DNA of 64,000 bases from an uncultured Chryseobacterium sp. Lineage in GTDB: Bacteria; Bacteroidota; Bacteroidia; Flavobacteriales; Weeksellaceae. Position numbers and translations under genes: made by a program. Where the stretch lies: NCBI GenBank assembly GCA_913778275.1, contig CAJYWN010000009.1:124001-188000 (forward strand), given 5' to 3'. This document shows positions 62,897-64,000 of this stretch, one piece after another (positions within the stretch are counted from its first letter, which is position 1; each line of letters opens with the position of its first letter). The notes beneath the pieces were generated by a model. That model did not search any database, was not told where the DNA came from, and worked only from the letters and a program-made list of their open reading frames with translations.

Positions 62897-63571
62897 TTGA
62901 AAACAGATATTGACATCCATAATCATTCACATTTTTCCTTTGATCTGTGGCTTACCCTAATAAAATCTCACCCCGAATTTAAAGCTAAAAGAGTTGAGCT
63001 GTTCTCTTCATTTTTTGAAGTTAACAAGCGGGTTGATGAAGTGGCAAAAATTGTAAAATATTACGATGACCTGTGCAATTCCATCAATGAAATAATTGGC
63101 GGAAATGTAGATACATTTGAAATTTACTTACTGATCCTGCATGCTTTGGAAGTTGATCTGAAACAAATCAATAAAGATCAGCTGAATGAATTCTATCAAA
63201 AAAGTGAAGACTTGTTTCTGGAATATAAGCCTGTTGTGATTTTCGAAAACCTTCATGAATTTTTTGATGAAATTAAAAATCAGGGAAAGACGATTAATAT
63301 TCTCAGCAACACTGGTTTTATCAAAGGAAAGACCATGCGGAAATTTCTGATTAATGAAAACCTTGATCAGTATATTGATTTCCATATTTATTCTGACGAA
63401 ACCAATTGCTCAAAGCCAGATCCGAAAATATTTCAGGAAGTGAAAAACCTGCTTAAAAATCAGGATCTGAATCACTCACAGATATTACACATCGGAGACA
63501 ATCCTATTGCAGACTACAAGGGCGCAAAGGATTTCGGTTTTAGTGCACACTTACTCACACACAAAATATAA
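62897..63571 (+). CDS. HAD-family hydrolase, probable Ter-module component
   Basis: 224 residues from a TTG start; no ATG occurs in frame before the helical cap, and the HAD motif I lies only 15 residues in, so an alternative start is required. Motif I reads FDLWLTLI, with Trp instead of the usual second Asp, which may change phosphatase chemistry. Motif II is INILSNTG, motif III includes Lys in NCSKPDP, and motif IV is HIGDNPIADYKGA. The phosphoribosyltransferase gene follows after 3 bp. This pair occurs in the biosynthetic part of Ter stress-response clusters. Confidence 0.8.
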   Translation: MKTDIDIHNHSHFSFDLWLTLIKSHPEFKAKRVELFSSFFEVNKRVDEVAKIVKYYDDLCNSINEIIGGNVDTFEIYLLILHALEVDLKQINKDQLNEFYQKSEDLFLEYKPVVIFENLHEFFDEIKNQGKTINILSNTGFIKGKTMRKFLINENLDQYIDFHIYSDETNCSKPDPKIFQEVKNLLKNQDLNHSQILHIGDNPIADYKGAKDFGFSAHLLTHKI

Positions 63572-63574
63572 ATT

Positions 63575-64000
63575 ATGAACAAACGATACAGCTTACACCA
63601 TATCCGTTCTGCAGACGAGTTCACTTTTTCACCCGCGGAATACAGCTATTTCAAGTATGGAGACAAATCGTATGCTGCAAAATTTGCCAGAGAATTATTC
63701 GAAGGATTTATTTCTGCACACGAAAATATTCTTGATACAGATAAAGACATTGTGGTTCTGCCGAGTCCATATATGGCAATTCCTACGGCTTCCAATTTTT
63801 TATGTTTTTACTTTAAAAAACATCTGGATTTTTATTTGTTTCAGAAAGGAAAAAAATCAAGTATTCTTTCAAAAATCAACAGAAATCACACATACACGAC
63901 GGATTACGGGAATTTAAGCTTTGAAGACCGTAAAAATCTGATTGCCAACGATACTTATTATCTTGATAAAGATTTTCTTAGAGGAAAACTTTGTATTTTT
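63575..64000 (+). CDS. Phosphoribosyltransferase-like protein, truncated by window end
   Basis: The first 142 codons are present and remain open to the last base. MNKRYSLHHIRSADEFTFS opens the protein, with VVLPSPYMAIPTASN near residue 65 and RGKLCIF at the window edge, where the PRTase ribose-phosphate-binding DD motif would be expected next. It is probably the PRTase that accompanies HAD proteins in Ter-type clusters. Function is inferred. Confidence 0.7.
   Translation, partial: MNKRYSLHHIRSADEFTFSPAEYSYFKYGDKSYAAKFARELFEGFISAHENILDTDKDIVVLPSPYMAIPTASNFLCFYFKKHLDFYLFQKGKKSSILSKINRNHTYTTDYGNLSFEDRKNLIANDTYYLDKDFLRGKLCIF

Overview
The window is AT-rich DNA of a Bacteroidota (Flavobacteriia) bacterium, most likely Chryseobacterium or a close relative. 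The evidence is SusC/SusD pairs, the Bacteroidota promoter box TAnnTTTG (for example at 6321, 44918, 54491, 60948 and 62787), lipoproteins with Bacteroidota-type lipoboxes, flavobacterial surface proteins whose signal peptides end in AQ, and the absence of Shine-Dalgarno sequences. This assignment is inference from content; no 16S gene is present.

Layout. (1) 1-6095: a TetR-controlled RND multidrug efflux operon (regulator, adaptor, pump, outer-membrane factor), with four copies of a TAAC-RSY-GTTA type palindrome that are probably the TetR operators. (2) 6347-6901: a thioredoxin-like protein. (3) 6993-23556: a trehalose or alpha-glucoside utilisation locus. It holds LacI and AraC regulators, an MFS importer, a GH37 trehalase, a GH65 enzyme, SusC/SusD, a GH13 alpha-glucosidase, an (alpha/alpha)6 glycosidase, a P-loop kinase and a second sugar transporter. 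A tandem LacI-type operator sits before the GH65 gene. (4) 23605-36367: an orphan LuxR-type response regulator next to a duplicated surface-protein island in the order A-B-B'-A', followed by a 2092-residue repeat protein. The two A genes have the same tandem inverted repeats, promoter and 20-codon upstream ORF. The two B genes share an N-terminal cassette and have unrelated C-termini; one of these is a C-type-lectin-like domain. (5) 36873-46527: mixed genes, including beta-barrel proteins, an amidohydrolase, a serine hydrolase, a DUF3667 protein, a phosphatase-like protein, a 134-bp MITE-like element, purine nucleoside phosphorylase and a DUF434 protein.

(6) 46716-54473: six genes forming a MoxR AAA+ ATPase / vWA-beta-propeller / TPR ternary system, with overlapping reading frames in the last five. 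(7) 54491-60294: the most unusual region. Two tiny ORFs with their own promoters and terminators come first, then five tRNA-like genes (His, Asp, Leu, Gln and Trp anticodons) that all end in N-C-A. Next come an RNase-H-fold DUF458/YkuK protein, a cyclic-phosphate-processing receiver-domain protein, a DinB-like protein and a calcineurin-like phosphoesterase. After these lies a structured RNA in which tRNA arms appear in permuted order (T arm, closed acceptor-like hairpin, D arm, anticodon arm) and end at a terminator. The region closes with a slipin-like SPFH protein. I read it as a predicted RNA-repair or RNA-damage-response locus with its own tRNA-like RNAs; no RNA ligase (RtcB or other) is visible in the window.

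(8) 60352-64000: a VOC-family gene broken by an in-frame TGA, a SulP anion transporter, and the first two genes (HAD and phosphoribosyltransferase) of what may be a Ter-type stress-response module running off the end. No rRNA, CRISPR array, prophage or transposase gene was found.
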